From Neobacillus rhizophilus (lineage in GTDB: Bacteria; Bacillota; Bacilli; Bacillales; Cytobacillaceae): a stretch of 64,000 nucleotides of DNA. The stretch is from assembly GCF_018343535.1 (NCBI RefSeq), contig NZ_JAGYPF010000002.1:460103-524102 (forward strand). The letters run 5' to 3'. This document shows, piece after piece, positions 25,327 to 33,480 of this stretch. The notes beneath the pieces were generated by a model, which had not been told where the DNA came from, searched no databases, and was given only the letters and a program-made list of their open reading frames with translations. Made by a program: the position numbers and the translations under genes. How positions within the stretch are numbered: position 1 is the first letter of the stretch; every line of letters begins with the position of its first letter.

Positions 25327-25576
25327 CGTACATTTGGTTGGCTTTCTTTCACTTTTACAGTCCGACTGCATCCCGAAAGGGCTGTGTTTTTCCAAACTGC
25401 TTTTAGATCATTCGCCATTAAAAAAGCCTCAATCCTTGTGTCCTAGTCGCAAACTACCAAAGAAAGCAGAGTCAAGGTATCAGAGAAGCACAAATTCAGG
25501 GATAAACCAAGGTTCCTTTTCAAAAAAAAGGTTAGCTTCCACTGATGATATCATTCAGCAGAACTCTAACCTGAAA
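25327..25576. other. Gene-free stretch
   Basis: Short open frames exist on the plus strand but none has a ribosome site or a recognisable product. Nothing specific seen. Confidence 0.4.
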
Positions 25577-26216
25577 TTATTTGATTCTTTCTTTTATCTT
25601 GTATTGTTTGATTTTACTATATAGGCTTACCCTCGATATCCCCAATATTTTGGCCGCTGCACTTTTATTGCCATAGGTTTCTTTCAGCACTTCCTCAATT
25701 CTTTCCTTCTCTAACAGTGCCTTTTCCTTTGCCAACCCTTCCTTGTCTTCTTTTTTATTTACTGAGGCAGGGAAGATAGTGATGATATCTTCCGCATAAA
25801 TAGTCGTTTTATCCGTAAAAATGACTATTCTTTCTACGACGTTTTTCAGTTCTCTCACATTTCCGGGCCACGAGTAGTTCATAAACATTTCCATCGCACT
25901 GTCAGCAAGAGAAGGCATCTCTTTTTGATATTTTGTCACATATTCTTGAACAAAGTTTTTCACTAATAGAGGGAGATCCTCTTTTCTTTCCCGGAGCGGA
26001 GGTATGGTTAGGGTAACTACATTTAAACGATAGTAAAGGTCCTCACGGAAGGTACCTTGTTTCACCATGTCCTCTAGATCACTGTTTGTGGCGGCAACAA
26101 TGCGGATATTCACTTTTATAGGCTTATTTCCGCCGATGCGACAAACTTCCCTTTCTTGAAGAACTCTTAATAATTTTACCTGCATATCGAGCGGCAGCAT
26201 GCCGATTTCATCAAGG
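25577..26216 (-). pseudogene. C-terminal half of a RocR-like sigma-54 activator, 5' deleted
   Basis: The remaining part begins at LDEIGMLPLDMQVKLLRVLQE (Walker B of the sigma-54 AAA+ domain). It continues through RIVAATNSDLEDMVKQGTFREDLYYRLNVV and PPLRERKEDLPLL to a Fis-type HTH (GNKSAAAKILGISRVSLYSKI). The N-terminal sensor domain, Walker A and the GAFTGA loop that contacts sigma-54 are missing, so it cannot activate transcription. The open frame seems to continue to an ATG at 26302, but that extra part is antisense to another gene remnant (26217-26357). The family (RocR/arginine-proline utilisation activators) is inferred from the sequence and from that neighbour. Confidence 0.8.
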
Positions 26217-26357
26217 TTTGGCGGTTCTCGTGGTTCTGGTACAAATGACAAAACAGGTTCTGTATTTAACATGATTCGTTGGACAAGTCCTCGCGTGATC
26301 AAAGAAAACTTTGCACCAACTGTAGTAGTGGCTTATCCGTTTATGGATGCGGAATAA
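26217..26357 (+). pseudogene. C-terminal remnant of a PruA-type 1-pyrroline-5-carboxylate dehydrogenase
   Basis: Frame from 26217 reads FGGSRGSGTNDKTGSVFNM then IRWTSPRVIKENFAP and ends AYPFMDAE before TAA. This is the C-terminal signature of P5C dehydrogenases of the PruA/ALDH4 group (FGGxRxSGTNDKxG, RWTSPxxIKE). Everything upstream is gone; the left end abuts the truncated regulator at 26216/26217. A terminator at 26371-26409 survives. Confidence 0.7.
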
Positions 26358-26370
26358 TTTAAAATGTAAA

Positions 26371-26409
26371 AAGAGGGTGAAATATTTTGTTTCATCCTCT
26401 TTTTATTTT
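26371..26409 (+). terminator. Terminator left over from the P5C dehydrogenase gene
   Basis: AAGAGGGTGAAA, loop, TTTCATCCTCTT, then TTTATTTTA. Confidence 0.8.
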
Positions 26410-26648
26410 ACTAGATTTGTGAAGAGGGGGAGCGTTCATTTATCTTGTAATGAAACAAAAGATGCTTCCCAAGTTTCCCCCAAGTCTGTGATCCTTTTTC
26501 AAAAAATGGCCCCCAGGCTTTTCGAAAACAATCCTCACGGGCATTTAGCTAGATAATAAAAAAGGGGGAATGAAAAAGATTGTCTTAATAATAGCACCCC
26601 TTTAGTTGAATATCGGTTGGTGTTGATGTAATATTCAGATTATTATAA
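26410..26648. other. Gene-free stretch upstream of the BenE gene
   Basis: No gene supported; no clear promoter found. Confidence 0.4.
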
Positions 26649-26706
26649 GCCATGGGGACGGTTCTTCTGCCTCACAATGAGGCAAGAGAACCGTCCCCAT
26701 GCATCA
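26649..26706. repeat. Full REP-like palindrome
   Basis: CATGGGGACGGTTCTTCTG, CCTCACAATGAGG, CAAGAGAACCGTCCCCATG: a near-perfect inverted repeat of about 56 bases ending GCATCA, directly upstream of the BenE gene. Confidence 0.9.
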
Positions 26707-26723
26707 CTAAAAAGAGAGGGTAA

Positions 26724-27950
26724 GTGGGAGAGCAGATGGGTTTACCAGGAAAATTAGATGAAAATGTTCCTTTACAGTCTACTAGGAAAAGGAAATCTTT
26801 TCTCCACGATATTAATAGTCAAAATCTATCGTCAGGTCTGATTTCCAGCACATTGCTTATGACGGGACCGGCGTTAATTATTTTGCAGGCTGCATCGGCC
26901 GGCCACTTTACGAATGAGCAAACGATTACCTGGATGTTTGCCGCCAATTTTTTCCCCGGTGTAGTTGGCGTTTTGATGGCTCTTCTTTTTCGAAAGCCAA
27001 TCACCGGCGGCCATTCCATCACGGGAGTGGCTTTCCTCGCAACGGTTACGGCTCATTTTACATTTCCGGAACTTATCGGCGGATATGTGTTGTCGGGCCT
27101 TACGATCTTGATCGTTGGCGTGTCAGGACTTTTTACAAAAATTATCAAATGGGTGCCGAAGGAAGTGATATCGGCGATGCTGGCAGGATTGGTGACTGGA
27201 TATGTGGTGAAACTGATCCCGGCCATTCAAGAAATGCCTGTGGTCGGGGTGGCGGCCTTGGTCAGCTTTTTTGTATGTACCAAATACAGCAAGCGGATTC
27301 CTGCAGTCATGGCAGCAGTCGCAGCGGCGTTTGTGGCCCTTTTTTTAACACAGGATCTCAACTTGGGTTCGAAGGGAATCCCTTTTTCCTTACCGTCCTT
27401 GCATGCTCCGGAATTCTCCTGGATGGGGGTATTGACCTTGGCCCTCCCGCTTGCGATGTTAGTCCTTAGCAATGATGCGGCACCGGGAATAGGCGCCCTG
27501 GAAAGCGAGGACTATGACCCGCCCATCCGTAAAATTGTCACCATTAGCGGTGTGTTTTCAAGCATCACGGGGTTTTTTGGCGGCCATTGCGCGAACATCG
27601 CCGGCATGATGACAGCGATATGTGCTGGACCTGATTCCGGCGAAAAATCAAAGCGATATGCCGGGTCGGTTTTGTCAGGGATTTTCGTGATGTTATTTGG
27701 TATTTTTGCTTGGAAAATCGTCCCTTTCATCCAATCCTTGCCGCAGGCATTTGTATCGCTGCTGGCCGGCTTTGCGTTAATTGGGGTACTGCATTCCAGT
27801 TTGCAGCAGGGGTTTTCCGGAAACCGCCACCGCTTAAGTGCATTAGCTGCGTTTCTCATCGCTCTGTCGCAAGTCTCCTTCCTCCACATCAGCGCGCCTG
27901 TTTGGGCACTCATATTTGGCGCTGTGATTGCGAAGACAGTTGAAAAATAA
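26724..27950 (+). CDS. benE: BenE-family benzoate:H+ symporter (408 aa)
   Basis: A membrane transporter with about 11-12 helices. Family marks: FPGVVGVLMALLFRKPITGGHSITGVAFLA, the SNDAAPGIGALESEDYDPP segment and GGHCANIAGMMTAICAGPD. The length is normal. GTG at 26724 after GAGAGGG is the first start; the ATG at 26736 behind GGGAG is an alternative. BenE proteins import benzoate with protons. No benzoate-degradation genes flank it here; the cycloisomerase/AAHS cluster is 21 kb away, so a shared aromatic role is only suggestive. Confidence 0.85.
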   Translation: MGEQMGLPGKLDENVPLQSTRKRKSFLHDINSQNLSSGLISSTLLMTGPALIILQAASAGHFTNEQTITWMFAANFFPGVVGVLMALLFRKPITGGHSITGVAFLATVTAHFTFPELIGGYVLSGLTILIVGVSGLFTKIIKWVPKEVISAMLAGLVTGYVVKLIPAIQEMPVVGVAALVSFFVCTKYSKRIPAVMAAVAAAFVALFLTQDLNLGSKGIPFSLPSLHAPEFSWMGVLTLALPLAMLVLSNDAAPGIGALESEDYDPPIRKIVTISGVFSSITGFFGGHCANIAGMMTAICAGPDSGEKSKRYAGSVLSGIFVMLFGIFAWKIVPFIQSLPQAFVSLLAGFALIGVLHSSLQQGFSGNRHRLSALAAFLIALSQVSFLHISAPVWALIFGAVIAKTVEK

Positions 27951-28008
27951 GGTGAGGCAGAGGGACGGTTCTTTTGCCTCATTTTGGGGACAAGAGAACC
28001 GTCGATGT
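27951..28008. repeat. REP-like palindrome (diverged)
   Basis: TGAGGCAGAGGGACGGTTC, TTTTGCCTCATTTTGGGGA, CAAGAGAACCGTCGATG. It begins three bases after the TAA of the BenE gene and likely ends its transcript. Confidence 0.8.
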
Positions 28009-28063
28009 GGAATCTATAGCCAAACAGCAAGGCGGAGAGCCTATCCTAGGTATTTTTTTGAGG

Positions 28064-28203
28064 TGATTTCCATTTATTTGGATATACTTTCCGGATTGTT
28101 GTGGTTACTTACCATTTTGATGATTTTACTTTCACTTTCGGTTTTGGAAGAATACTTTCCGATTATCGACTTATACTTTCCGAATTACTATTTTACTTTC
28201 CAG
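28064..28203. repeat. TACTTTCC-rich dispersed repeat, copy C
   Basis: CCATTTATTTGGATATAC, TTTCCGGATTGTTGTGGTTAC, TTTTACTTTCAC, then three more ACTTTCC blocks. It parallels copies A and D. Confidence 0.75.
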
Positions 28204-28304
28204 AGCCTTTTTAAGGCTAAGAATGGTACCTATTATGGCCCTATTTTTCAAAAAATAGAGGTAAAGAGAGAGGCACAGGTAACTATTTAATGACCTTTTT
28301 CAAA

Positions 28305-28443
28305 TTAATTACCACTTATTTGGATATACTTTCCGGATTGGACTGGTTACTTTCCAATTTGCTGATTTTACTTTCACTTTTTGGAAGAATACTTACCGAT
28401 TTCCCACTTTTACTTTCCAAAACATCCAATATACTTTCCACCC
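28305..28443. repeat. TACTTTCC-rich dispersed repeat, copy D
   Basis: ACCACTTATTTGGATATAC, TTTCCGGATTGGACTGG, TTACTTTCCAATTTG, TTTTACTTTCAC and further ACTTTCC blocks. It lies 100 bases after copy C in the same orientation. Confidence 0.75.
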
Positions 28444-28610
28444 TCTTTTTACCGCCCTCTAGAAATACCCTATAACTGGCTTTTTATCTTGAACTTACTC
28501 CCTTTTTTCAAGATTCTTGGAATGTTTTCAGGTAAAATGATTATTAAGAATAGAAGCTATTTGGTTACAATGAAGAGGGTATGCTTTTAAAGGAAGGAAG
28601 TGCAGAATCA

Positions 28611-29318
28611 ATGGATTTCGAAACGGTTATGCAGGAGCTGGAAGCGCTCGGCAAGGAGCGATTGAAAAAGATGTACATAGGCAATGGGGCACACGAGCCG
28701 GTTTTTGGCGTGGCCACAGGCGCCATGAAGCCGCTTGCGAAGAAAATCAAGATAGATCAGCCTTTGGCCGAGCAGCTTTACGCCACTGGGAACTACGATG
28801 CCATGTATTTTGCCGGCATCATTGCGGATCCAAAGGCCATGAGGGAGGAGGATTTTGACCGTTGGATGGATGGGGCATATTTTTATATGCTGTCCGATTA
28901 TGTGGTGGCGGTCACTTTGGCAGAAGCAGATATTGCGCAAGCTGTTGCCGATAAATGGATTGCAAGTGGTGAAGAGCTAAGAATGTCGGCAGGCTGGAGC
29001 TGTTACTGCTGGCTATTGGGTAATCGTAAGGACACCGAGTTTAGCGCAAGCAAGCTTACCGGTATGCTTGACCAGGTGGAAAAGACGATTCACGATGCTC
29101 CGGATCGAGCAAAATCGGCGATGAATAATTTTATCAACACCGTCGCTATTTCCTATGTGCCGCTCCATGAAAAAGCGGTTGAAACCGCAAAGGCGGTAGG
29201 CCTAGTCGAAATCAAGCGGGACAAGAAAAAAAGCAGCATCTTGAATGCTTCGGAAAATATTCAAAAGGAGATAGATCGAGGGAAGCTTGGGTTTAAACGT
29301 AAATATGTTAGGTGTTAG
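28611..29318 (+). CDS. AlkD-like DNA alkylation repair protein (235 aa)
   Basis: An all-helical HEAT-like repeat protein of the DNA alkylation repair superfamily. Seen: MQELEALGKERLKKMYIGNG, GVATGAMKPLAKKI, NYDAMYFAGIIADP and the aromatic/basic WSCYCWLLGNR block. There is no signal peptide. I place the start at the ATG at 28611 (MDFETVM), behind AAAGGAAGGAAG; ten more in-frame codons upstream lack a good ribosome site. AlkD-type proteins excise bulky or cationic alkylated purines, but some relatives lack glycosylase activity, so the catalytic role is inferred. Confidence 0.7.
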   Translation: MDFETVMQELEALGKERLKKMYIGNGAHEPVFGVATGAMKPLAKKIKIDQPLAEQLYATGNYDAMYFAGIIADPKAMREEDFDRWMDGAYFYMLSDYVVAVTLAEADIAQAVADKWIASGEELRMSAGWSCYCWLLGNRKDTEFSASKLTGMLDQVEKTIHDAPDRAKSAMNNFINTVAISYVPLHEKAVETAKAVGLVEIKRDKKKSSILNASENIQKEIDRGKLGFKRKYVRC

Positions 29319-29520
29319 CAGCGGATTTTTGTAATCTTATTTTATGATTTCGACATTCTTCTGCTTGCAAAATAATTATAAACCCAGTTACGGGAAGGGC
29401 TCAGGTTGATATTAATCAAACGTTTGGATAAATGACAGAATTTTTGGCGGAAAAAGAGTGGAAAGTCGATTAAATCAATAGTTTCTTAGCTTTTATCCAA
29501 ACGTTTAAGTAGGGAAAGCA
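29319..29520. other. Intergenic region with a TTTATCCAAACGTTT inverted repeat
   Basis: CAAACGTTTGGATAAA at 29417-29432 faces TTTATCCAAACGTTT at 29492-29506. AAACGTTT occurs twice more at 29670-29677 and 29752-29759 within the next element. No gene is supported. Confidence 0.5.
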
Positions 29521-29871
29521 GTAGTGGATTTTGGTGGAAATTAGCGGAATTCTGAGTTTGTATATCACTTGCCAGAAATACTTCGTCGTAATCCGGCAGC
29601 ATTCATCAAAATTTCCACGGAAATAGGGAGCAGAATGTTGATTTATCAACTTTTTGGGGCATTTTACTCAAACGTTTGTCTGACCGACAAGCATTTTCGT
29701 AATGATGGAGTGGGAAATCCGCCAGTAGCATGGGATTGAATCGATTTACTTAAACGTTTGATTGGGTTGCACACGGGCAACAATTTGTTGGAATAGATCG
29801 AACAATGTAGGGCATGGGGACGGTTCTTCTGCCTCACAAAGTGAGGCAAGAGAACCGTCCCCATGCATCAT
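29521..29871. repeat. ~350-bp diverged repeat element, copy 1, ending in a REP palindrome
   Basis: Aligns end to end with 33130-33480. Shared blocks in order are GGAAATT, GAGTTTGT, TGCCAGAAATA, GCAGCATTCATCAAAATT, AAACGTTTGTCTGACCGAC, CATTTTCGT, GATTGATTGGGTTGCAC, ATCGAACAATGT and the terminal REP palindrome (here 29812-29870). The TGA closing the AraC-type gene on the other strand is the REP end. Confidence 0.8.
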
Positions 29872-30752
29872 CTCCGTTTTTTTACAGGAATGTAGATGTC
29901 CATTTGTTTGTTCTCGGTACCGTAGCATCTTTCGTCATAGAGTTCGAATTCGATGGATCCGGAGTGTTCATATTCTGATTGTGGGAACCATTCTGTGAAA
30001 ATATAATTCCAGGTTGATTGAATGGAGGTGGTAAACGATTCTTCATTTGCCTTGGGCGTTGTGAAAACCGCATATTCCAGCTCAGGGAAATTTCTGTACA
30101 CCATTCCTGCTGGTGCTTGCGTTCCCTCCTTTACTTCCATTCCAATTAGGTACACGAACTCACCGGTTTCCGGGTTAAAGTCGGTGCATATGCCAAGTTC
30201 CACATTTTCGTGTATCGGATCTGGAATGTTTGCGCCTAATTGGTTTCGCATGTACTGCTGCCAAAATTCAGGAATGTCTTTATTGTTCTGGCCGTCTTCA
30301 TTCTTTGTTTTTAGTTCGTAACCAATGATGTGAAAAGCTGGTTTAGTGACTAGTTTTGGTTCCATTTTATGACCTCCTGGAAAGAGTTTTATGTTGAGGC
30401 AGGCCTTGCCGTGTAACGGTCCGGATATTCTCTTAGCGTTACGATATTGCTTGGGTGAAACGCCATAGAAATTTTTAAACGCTCTGTTGAAAGATTCTTG
30501 GTATTGAAAACCAGCATCGATTGCGATATTAATCACCTTTTCATCTGTATAGAATAAACGTTCCGCCGCAAATGTCAGCCTTCTTTTTCTAACATATTCC
30601 ATAACAGATTCTCCTACAATTGCCTGAAAGACGCGATGATAATGAAAAGGAGAAAAGCAAGCAATTTCCGCTAATTTTTCTAGAGTCAGTTGTTCATTTA
30701 GGCTTTCTTCAATGTAGTCAAGCGTTCGTTGTATACAAACCACATAATCCAT
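29868..30752 (-). CDS. AraC-family regulator with GyrI-like ligand-binding domain (294 aa)
   Basis: Two AraC helix-turn-helix units lie in the N-terminal third (LEKLAEIACFSPFHYHRVFQ and VINIAIDAGFQYQESFNRAFKNFYGVSPKQYR). A GyrI/AraC-effector-binding domain of about 155 residues follows (EPKLVTKPAFHIIGYELKT to FELYDERCYG), as in Rob- and BmrR-type multidrug sensors. I chose the ATG at 30752 (MDYVVCIQRTL), with GCAGGTG upstream; the frame extends to 30839. The stop TGA at 29870-29868 is provided by the REP palindrome. Likely activates a drug or stress response gene; the target is unknown. Confidence 0.82.
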   Translation of the reverse strand: MDYVVCIQRTLDYIEESLNEQLTLEKLAEIACFSPFHYHRVFQAIVGESVMEYVRKRRLTFAAERLFYTDEKVINIAIDAGFQYQESFNRAFKNFYGVSPKQYRNAKRISGPLHGKACLNIKLFPGGHKMEPKLVTKPAFHIIGYELKTKNEDGQNNKDIPEFWQQYMRNQLGANIPDPIHENVELGICTDFNPETGEFVYLIGMEVKEGTQAPAGMVYRNFPELEYAVFTTPKANEESFTTSIQSTWNYIFTEWFPQSEYEHSGSIEFELYDERCYGTENKQMDIYIPVKKRR

Positions 30753-30938
30753 TCCCATCACCTGCCCTGCATTCACTATAACAGCAAACAAATATTCGTT
30801 CTTAACATTTTTTGCTGTATTTTTTATTTTAAAAAACAACTCGATAAAGTTGCGTTTACTCAGGCGTGATTTGTCCCTAAAGTACTATTTTTCACAGATC
30901 CGGCATTCACCCATAAACTGAAAACTGGGGTGATGAAT

Positions 30939-31769
30939 GTGTTACAACGGAATCAATTAGACAAAACTACTTATCATCAAAAATATTTTCGTCCATCATG
31001 CTGGCCAGCTTTAAATTTAAGATTTGAAACTTCATCGTTCCTCGATCCATATATTGAAAAAAACCACGACCAATTCCAACTCCCAACTGAATGGACCAAA
31101 ACCCCCGAAGACACTGTTCTCAATTATTTTAGCATTTTGCGTGAAGCAGAAAATATGGCAGGAAGAAGTTGCGGTACGGTTGGTCATGCCCGTACACCTT
31201 TTCCACTTGCATACAATTTCTTGTCCGAGCAGTACCAAAGAAAACTAAGTTATGAAGACTATTTTCATTCATTTGCTGGTGTAGGGCATACGAGTTTGAT
31301 CAAGCTTTTTAGTGTGCCAGATATAAAATATGGAATAAGGTTTTTTTATGAAATCGAAACGATTGAGGGATTTGAGGGCAAAAAAAGAGAGTATTTTGGC
31401 TATTATTATGGATTTATTCAGCTTGTTCATGAAAAAGAAGGTTATCGAATTTCAGATATGAGCAAGATGGAGGAGGACTTTTTGTGCGCCCCTTATCATG
31501 GATGGAGTCATGACGCGGAATCAGTTGTGGAGGTGAAATATGGTGGCTGGTGCAAGTTAGTTCAGAAAAGATACCCAACTGTAACAAATGGATATGTAAA
31601 AAATATATATTTTAAAGGCAAGGATGGAGCAGATTATTACTTGGTTTTTTTCGCATTAACGAATGGAACTGACGTAGAAATTGCTCAATTTCGAAAGGTA
31701 GGCAATGAAGAGTGGAAACAGGTTGATATTAAGCCCGAAGAAGAGTGTTTAACAGAAAAAAGGGATTGA
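30939..31769 (+). CDS. Hypothetical protein (276 aa)
   Basis: I choose GTG at 30939 behind TGGGGTGAT; the frame extends three codons to GTG 30930. There is no signal peptide or membrane segment. The sequence has a mixed alpha/beta look with many aromatic residues. Its features include NYFSILREAENMAGRSCGTVGHART, SFAGVGHTSLIKLF, a repeated EYFGYYYGFIQL-like strand and CAPYHGWSHDAESVV with paired His. The C-terminus ends in a beta-rich YYLVFFALTNGTDVEIAQF segment. I do not recognise the family. It is a single gene between the AraC-type regulator (divergent) and the CwlJ-like gene, so control by that AraC protein is conceivable. Confidence 0.6.
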   Translation: MLQRNQLDKTTYHQKYFRPSCWPALNLRFETSSFLDPYIEKNHDQFQLPTEWTKTPEDTVLNYFSILREAENMAGRSCGTVGHARTPFPLAYNFLSEQYQRKLSYEDYFHSFAGVGHTSLIKLFSVPDIKYGIRFFYEIETIEGFEGKKREYFGYYYGFIQLVHEKEGYRISDMSKMEEDFLCAPYHGWSHDAESVVEVKYGGWCKLVQKRYPTVTNGYVKNIYFKGKDGADYYLVFFALTNGTDVEIAQFRKVGNEEWKQVDIKPEEECLTEKRD

Positions 31770-31854
31770 TTTTACTGTCTTGTTTTTGTTCTTATTAGAT
31801 ACACAATGACAACAATATAGGCTGTTTTTCATACTATATTTTGGAGGTGGAAAA

Positions 31855-32295
31855 ATGCCAAGAGCAAATTACCGAAGTTCAGACGTTAGTTTAATGGCGA
31901 GGATGATGAGGGCAGAAGCTGAAGGTGAAGGAAAACTGGGAATGTTATATGTTGGAAATGTCATTGTGAATCGTCTTGTAGCAGATTGCTTAGACTTTAA
32001 AGGGTTAAGATCAATTAACTCAGTTATTTTTCAAGTACAAGGAGGAAATTTTTCCTTTGAAGCTGTTCAAAAAGGGAACGTATTTTATCAAAGGGCAAGA
32101 ACTTCTGAAAAAAGATTAGCCAAACAAAATTTGGATTATTGGAGACAACACCCTGGAAAATACGCCCTTTGGTACTTTAATCCGCATGCCCCATGTCCTC
32201 CAACATGGTACGACCAACCTCAATCTGGTCAATTTAAAAATCATTGTTATTACGAACCAAAAGCTGGAACATGTGATAGTGTGTATCGAGGTTAA
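31855..32295 (+). CDS. cwlJ: CwlJ-like spore cell-wall hydrolase (146 aa)
   Basis: A single Hydrolase_2 (SleB/CwlJ C-terminal) domain without signal peptide, as in CwlJ. It begins LMARMMRAEAEGEGKLGML, containing the catalytic Glu region, followed by VGNVIVNRL, QVQGGNFSF and the distal ALWYFNPHAPCPPTWYDQPQSGQF. The length of ~146 matches CwlJ. The enzyme cuts the muramic-lactam cortex peptidoglycan during germination and sits in the spore coat. TTGGAGGTG precedes the ATG. No gerQ-like partner is adjacent. Confidence 0.85.
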   Translation: MPRANYRSSDVSLMARMMRAEAEGEGKLGMLYVGNVIVNRLVADCLDFKGLRSINSVIFQVQGGNFSFEAVQKGNVFYQRARTSEKRLAKQNLDYWRQHPGKYALWYFNPHAPCPPTWYDQPQSGQFKNHCYYEPKAGTCDSVYRG

Positions 32296-32320
32296 GCTTA
32301 CTCTTTGAGTAAGCCTTTTA
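32296..32320 (+). terminator. Hairpin after the CwlJ-like gene
   Basis: GCTTACTC ttt GAGTAAGC, followed by CTTTTA. Confidence 0.6.
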
Positions 32321-32425
32321 CATAATTGGAATAGTTACACAAAACAAATTAGAATACTTAGGAATAGTTTTTATTAAATACTGTACTAAAGCAAACAGGG
32401 AGATTGGAAGAACCTTAGAAATAAC

Positions 32426-32456
32426 AAAAAGAGTTGCTTTCAATAGCAACTCTTTT
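32426..32456. terminator. Bidirectional terminator between convergent genes
   Basis: AAAAAGAGTTGCT, loop ttcaat, AGCAACTCTTTT: T-runs on both strands, between the CwlJ-like gene and the convergent hydrolase gene. Confidence 0.8.
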
Positions 32457-32485
32457 AAGTCAACACTTGGGACTATGTTTTTTTC

Positions 32486-33106
32486 TTATAATTGAGAGAT
32501 TGCCTGTTGAGTTGACCATGTAGCACTGCTGAATGCCTGATAATTTGTAACAGCTGCTTGAAAATCTTTCTCGCTTATGGTGGCAGTAGCATCATAAACA
32601 ACAGCTGTTTGGAATCCATTCTCGATTAAGTCTCTCATATGTGATTCTACACAAATGTTTGATAAGACACCTGCCAAAATCACCTTTTCTTTCCTATGCT
32701 GACGTAATTGGTAAACAAGATCATTTGTCTGGGGACTGGCAATCTTATGGGTGGTCGCAATGACAGTTTGGTTAGATAAAATGTATGGCTTAAGTGAAGG
32801 AACCCAGTCGGCTCCTACAGAAGTGTAGTCATTTTGTTTTTGATATATTCTAAGCTTTAATAACATTTCTTGTTCAGCCCCAGTCAATTGCCAACTATAA
32901 TCATGGGGATATATATAATGGGGAGATATAAAAAGTTGATAACCTTTACTCATCGCTGTACTTATTAGAATTTCAAGGTTACCTAGTGTGTTGTATTGTT
33001 CAATAATTTTTTTTGTTAAATGGTATCCTTTACCTCCGGGGGACAGAAAGTCATTCTGTGGGTCCGTTATGACAATTGCTGTATTAGCGGGATTGGGTAT
33101 AAACAT
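32486..33106 (-). CDS. Isochorismatase-family cysteine hydrolase (206 aa)
   Basis: Rossmann-like cysteine hydrolase. The catalytic triad is visible as Asp in VITDPQNDFLSPGG, Lys in ATTHKIASPQTNDL and Cys in GVLSNICVESHMRDL. The GGAGG-preceded ATG at 33106 is chosen; six further codons upstream include the ribosome site itself. Related enzymes hydrolyse isochorismate, nicotinamide, N-carbamoyl compounds or ureides, and the substrate here cannot be read. Monocistronic. Confidence 0.82.
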   Translation of the reverse strand: MFIPNPANTAIVITDPQNDFLSPGGKGYHLTKKIIEQYNTLGNLEILISTAMSKGYQLFISPHYIYPHDYSWQLTGAEQEMLLKLRIYQKQNDYTSVGADWVPSLKPYILSNQTVIATTHKIASPQTNDLVYQLRQHRKEKVILAGVLSNICVESHMRDLIENGFQTAVVYDATATISEKDFQAAVTNYQAFSSATWSTQQAISQL

Positions 33107-33129
33107 TCTTTTCCTCCAATTCACATAAA

Positions 33130-33480
33130 GTAGTGATTTCTGTTGGAAATTGGCAGATTTTTGAGTTTGTGTACCAGCTGCCAGAAATAATCATTCTTAA
33201 TCCAGCAGCATTCATCAAAATTCTCACAATGATAGGGGCAGAAACGTTGACATACCAGCGTTTTAGGCGGATTTACATAAACGTTTGTCTGACCGACAGT
33301 CATTTTCGTCATTGTGAAAGAAAAAAACCACCAGTGGCAGGGGGTTGATCCAGTTTAATTAAAAGATTGATTGGGTTGCACTAGGGCAAAGATTTGCTGA
33401 AATACATCGAACAATGTGGAGCATGGGGACGGTTCTTCTGCCTCACAAAGTGAGGCAAGAGAACCGTCCCCGTGCATCAT
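33130..33480. repeat. ~350-bp diverged repeat element, copy 2, ending in a REP palindrome
   Basis: Partner of 29521-29871. Blocks seen in order: GGAAATT, GAGTTTGTGTACCAGC, TGCCAGAAATA, GCAGCATTCATCAAAATT, AAACGTTTGTCTGACCGAC, CATTTTCGTCATT, GATTGATTGGGTTGCAC, ATCGAACAATGT, then the REP palindrome 33421-33480. A plus-strand frame 33133-33348 is open in this copy, but its counterpart in copy 1 has a stop and no start. Confidence 0.8.

Noticed and set aside
25216..25624. 76- and 96-codon plus-strand frames after the tandem array
   Set aside because: Begin inside the repeat or without ribosome sites, and overlap the end of the truncated activator.
26217..26302. N-terminal part (ATG at 26302) of the apparent 241-codon sigma-54 activator
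   Set aside because: This part is the antisense of the P5C dehydrogenase remnant and has no homology to regulators; the open frame is accidental.
29664..29928. Short frames across REP palindromes encoding GDGSLASLCEAEEPSPC-like peptides
   Set aside because: The same peptide appears wherever the palindrome occurs, in different frames and without ribosome sites; it is a by-product of the repeat.
33133..33348. 71-codon frame in the 350-bp element as a real gene
   Set aside because: The corresponding frame in copy 1 has an internal stop and no start, so coding is not supported, although part of the amino-acid pattern is similar.
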